Assembly (NCBI GenBank): GCA_016182435.1
Contig: JACPGN010000090.1
Span: 1-7,475 of the forward strand
DNA: 7,475 nt
Source: Lentisphaerota bacterium
GTDB taxonomy: Bacteria > Verrucomicrobiota > Kiritimatiellia > JAAZAB01
Direction of reading: 5' to 3'
Positions 5,994 through 7,475 of this stretch are shown piece by piece. Under the pieces are notes generated by a model that was not told the origin of the DNA, did not search any database, and was given only the letters and a program-made list of their open reading frames with translations. The translations under genes were made by a program, and so were the position numbers. Position 1 is the stretch's first letter. Every line of letters starts with the position of its first letter.

Positions 5994-7115
5994 ATGAAAG
6001 TCGGGTTTTACGGCCACGTGCGCCAATATCACAACTTGAAACAGGAAATTGACGCCAACATCCAAACCGTGCTGGAAAGCGGCGAATATGTCATGGGCCC
6101 CATGCTGAAGCGCTTCGAGGACGAGCTGGCGCGCTACTCCGGTATGCAACACGCCATCGGCGTCGCCAACGGCACCGATGCCCTCTGGCTGGCGTTTATG
6201 GCCCTTGGTATCGGGCCGGGCGATGAATGCATTACCCACCCGAACACATTTTTCGCCACGGCGGAAGCCGTCTGGATTGCCGGGGCCACCTGCGTGTTCG
6301 TGGATTGCGAGCCGCGCACGAAATGCCTGGACCCCGCCAAAATCGAGGCGGCCATTACGAGCAGGACCAAAGCCATTGTGCCCGTCCATTTATACGGCCA
6401 GTGCGCCGACATGCCGGCCATTCGCCGGATAGCCGAGAAACACCAGCTGCTGGTTATTGAAGACAATGCCCAGGCCATCGGCGCCGCCGGCAAGGGCTTC
6501 AACATCGGCTGCCTCAGCGACGCCGTCTGCGTAAGTTTTATCATCCAGAAAAATCTGGGAACGTTCGGCGACGGCGGCGCCGTCCTGACCAACCGCGCCG
6601 ACGTGGACCGCCATATCCGCCGGCTGCGCAATCACGGCTCGGAGAAACGCTCCATGCACAGCTTCGGGTTTAACAGCCGGCTGGACGACCTGCATGCCGG
6701 AGTCTTAAGCGCCAAGCTGAAGGTCCTCGATGCCGGCAATGACTTGCGGCGTAAATGGGCCGAGCGTTACACCGCCGGATTGCAGCCCGCCAGGCATTTC
6801 ACGCTTCCTTATGAGACCCCGGGATTCCGGCATGTCTATCACCTCTATGTCATTGAAACCAGCCAGCCGCAGCAGCGCGACGCGCTGCTCAAGTTCCTGG
6901 TTGACAACGGCGTTGACGCCAAATGCCATTACCCGATTGCCATCCACCAGCAGTCCGGCTATCCCTGGGGCAAGGGCGCGCGGATCGTCGGCGCGCTGAC
7001 CAACGCCGAGCGCAACGCCGCCACTTGCATCTCGCTGCCCATGTACCCGGAATTGACCGCCGAGGAAGTGGATTACGTCATCCAAAAAGTCCTGGAATGG
7101 GACGCCCGCGCCTGA
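5994..7115 (+). CDS. DegT/DnrJ/EryC1/StrS family sugar-nucleotide aminotransferase
   Basis: This complete 373-residue protein is a normal length for this fold-type I PLP enzyme family, which transfers an amino group from glutamate or glutamine to a keto-sugar nucleotide in the cytoplasm. Visible motifs are GEYVMGP near 30-36, ANGTDAL with G60-T61-D62 (phosphate binding), EDNAQAIGA with D157 (contacts the PLP ring nitrogen) and Q160, the Schiff-base lysine K186 in SFIIQKNLGTFGDGGA, RNHG, then NSRLDDLHA (N227-D231), and HYPIAIHQ from H312. All key residues are present. The three residues before K186 are I-I-Q, where many relatives have an aromatic-Pro-Thr/Gly series. The exact sugar cannot be told from the sequence; a 3-amino sugar is one option. 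It is followed after a 247-base repeat-filled gap by a co-oriented oxidoreductase, so the two may work in one sugar pathway. Confidence 0.95.
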   Translation: MKVGFYGHVRQYHNLKQEIDANIQTVLESGEYVMGPMLKRFEDELARYSGMQHAIGVANGTDALWLAFMALGIGPGDECITHPNTFFATAEAVWIAGATCVFVDCEPRTKCLDPAKIEAAITSRTKAIVPVHLYGQCADMPAIRRIAEKHQLLVIEDNAQAIGAAGKGFNIGCLSDAVCVSFIIQKNLGTFGDGGAVLTNRADVDRHIRRLRNHGSEKRSMHSFGFNSRLDDLHAGVLSAKLKVLDAGNDLRRKWAERYTAGLQPARHFTLPYETPGFRHVYHLYVIETSQPQQRDALLKFLVDNGVDAKCHYPIAIHQQSGYPWGKGARIVGALTNAERNAATCISLPMYPELTAEEVDYVIQKVLEWDARA

Positions 7116-7147
7116 CAAAAAGCGGACGACAGACGACGGAAGACAGA

Positions 7148-7195
7148 CCACGCGCGACGCGTGGCAAGCGACAGATTTATCCCGCGCCGCGCGGG
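7148..7195 (+). repeat. 48-bp double-hairpin element, copy 1
   Basis: The structure is stem CCACGCG/CGCGTGG with a 3-base loop (7148-7164), linker CAAGC-N6-TTTAT (7165-7180), and stem CCCGCGC/GCGCGGG around one base (7181-7195). Copy 2 (7268-7315) is in inverted orientation with identical spacing. GACAGACC occurs on both sides (7142-7149 and 7198-7205), which could be a target duplication or just the surrounding tandem repeat. Confidence 0.87.
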
Positions 7196-7196
7196 A

Positions 7197-7238
7197 CGAC
7201 AGACCGGAAAAGACAAAAGACGGATGTAGCCAACGTCG
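7197..7238 (+). repeat. 42-bp core repeat, intergenic copy (matches 5431-5472)
   Basis: This matches the minus-strand segment 5431-5472 in the giant gene with five substitutions and no gaps. It is followed by an oppositely oriented, more diverged relative ending near 7346, so the intergenic copy looks like an inverted pair. Confidence 0.85.
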
Positions 7239-7267
7239 TATTGACTTTTTCATTCGACGTTGGGCGT

Positions 7268-7315
7268 CCCGCGCAGCGCGGGATAAATTCGATGCTTGCC
7301 CCGCGTCTCGCGGGG
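7268..7315 (-). repeat. 48-bp double-hairpin element, copy 2 (inverted)
   Basis: On the plus strand the order is CCCGCGC/GCGCGGG stem, ATAAA-N6-GCTTG linker, and CCCCGCG/CGCGGGG stem with loop TCT. Reverse-complemented it aligns to copy 1 without gaps at about 40 of 48 positions. The A-T pair at stem position 3 in copy 1 is C-G here, a compensatory change. The N6 part of the linker is the main variable region. Confidence 0.87.
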
Positions 7316-7351
7316 TTAGGCGTTGGACGTTTGCTTTGTATATCCGTATTC

Positions 7352-7356
7352 AGGAG
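7352..7356 (+). promoter_or_regulatory. Ribosome binding site of the oxidoreductase gene
   Basis: AGGAG sits 6 bases before the ATG at 7363, an ideal spacing that fixes the start codon. Confidence 0.8.
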
Positions 7357-7362
7357 ATAATC

Positions 7363-7475
7363 ATGCCGGCCACTTATCGCGTAGGCATTGTCGGCTTGGG
7401 CAAACGCGGTTTGTCCCACGCGGCCGCATTCAAAGCCAACGGCCGCTTCGAACTTTCCGGGCTTTGCGACGTGGA
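7363..7475 (+). CDS. Gfo/Idh/MocA family oxidoreductase, N-terminal fragment (continues past window)
   Basis: Only the first 37 codons and two further bases are in the window. They encode MPATYRVGIVGLGKRG, then SHAAAFKANGRFELSGLCDV. The pattern is a first beta strand, a GxGxxG dinucleotide-binding turn (G11-L-G13-K-R-G16), helix A, and a second strand ending in C-D-V. This is typical of the NAD(P)-binding Rossmann domain of the Gfo/Idh/MocA family, which oxidises or reduces sugars and sugar nucleotides in the cytoplasm. The family start matches the ATG and its AGGAG site. With the upstream DegT-type aminotransferase it could supply the keto-sugar substrate, as in known oxidoreductase/aminotransferase pairs for 3-amino sugars. 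Substrate and the remaining domain cannot be judged from this fragment. Confidence 0.87.
   Translation, partial: MPATYRVGIVGLGKRGLSHAAAFKANGRFELSGLCDV

Larger units (their letters stand above)
7116..7362. repeat. Repeat-filled intergenic region (composite repeat with two inserted hairpin elements)
   Basis: Almost all of this 247-base gap is repeat-derived. In order it holds GACGACAG-type repeats (7124-7149), a 48-bp double hairpin (7148-7195), the 42-bp core shared with the giant gene (7197-7238), an inverted repeat CCAACGTCG/CGACGTTGG (7230-7238 and 7255-7263), a second inverted double hairpin (7268-7315) and a GGCGTTGGACGTTTGCTT tail (7318-7335). No convincing gene or promoter is seen. Confidence 0.85.

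Noticed and set aside
6134..6695. Minus-strand open frames opposite the aminotransferase gene
   Set aside because: They are antisense shadows of a well-supported complete gene, with no domain similarity.
7148..7195. Rho-independent terminator after the aminotransferase gene
   Set aside because: The stems are strong, but neither is followed by a T tract. The same structure recurs inverted at 7268-7315, so a repeat element is the better reading.
7323..7344. Promoter for the oxidoreductase gene (TTGGAC and TATATC)
   Set aside because: The two hexamers are only 10 bases apart, too close for a sigma70-type promoter, and TTGGAC belongs to the repeat.
6923..7360. Plus-strand 145-codon open frame spanning the end of the aminotransferase gene
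   Set aside because: It is a shifted frame of the aminotransferase gene running into the repeat region.

Overview
The window looks like a chromosomal segment from a GC-rich, free-living or environmental Gram-negative-type bacterium. The giant multi-propeller protein with FN3 modules, and the GACGAC-, GACGTT- and heptamer-type filler repeats, remind me of genomes of the PVC superphylum (Verrucomicrobiota, Kiritimatiellota and relatives). That placement is inference; no rRNA or other marker gene is present.

Layout. (1) Positions 1-5841, minus strand, are one uninterrupted reading frame. I checked every triplet from the ATG at 5841 down to position 1 and found no in-frame stop, so at least 1947 codons are present and the gene runs off the left edge. 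The product is a secreted giant with this order: signal peptide, an N-terminal domain of the kind that precedes SBBP repeats, a 7-bladed SBBP beta-propeller, an 8-bladed PQQ-like beta-propeller, six fibronectin type III domains, a CARDB-like domain, and FG-GAP/VCBS calcium-binding repeats cut by the window edge. (2) Positions 5842-5993 are a divergent intergenic region with a plausible promoter for the giant gene, a heptamer triplet repeat and a good Shine-Dalgarno site for the next gene. (3) Positions 5994-7115, plus strand, are a complete DegT/DnrJ/EryC1/StrS aminotransferase of the sugar-nucleotide type. (4) Positions 7116-7362 are an intergenic region made almost entirely of repeats. (5) Positions 7363-7475, plus strand, are the first 37 codons of a Gfo/Idh/MocA-family oxidoreductase.

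Genes together. The aminotransferase and the oxidoreductase are co-oriented. Such pairs commonly make amino sugars: the oxidoreductase forms a keto-sugar nucleotide and the aminotransferase aminates it. They probably belong to a polysaccharide or glycosylation locus running off the right edge. The giant surface or secreted protein is transcribed away from them, and any functional link is speculative.

The most unusual content is a set of small repeat families. A 36-bp palindrome occurs twice in inverted orientation, both times inside the coding sequence of the giant protein. A low-complexity composite repeat is inserted in frame into that protein's N-terminal domain, and a related copy sits in the 7116-7362 intergenic region. 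Two 48-bp double-hairpin elements in inverted orientation share a linker and show a compensatory stem change; they interrupt the intergenic copy of the composite repeat. Together they look like layered, non-autonomous mobile repeats.
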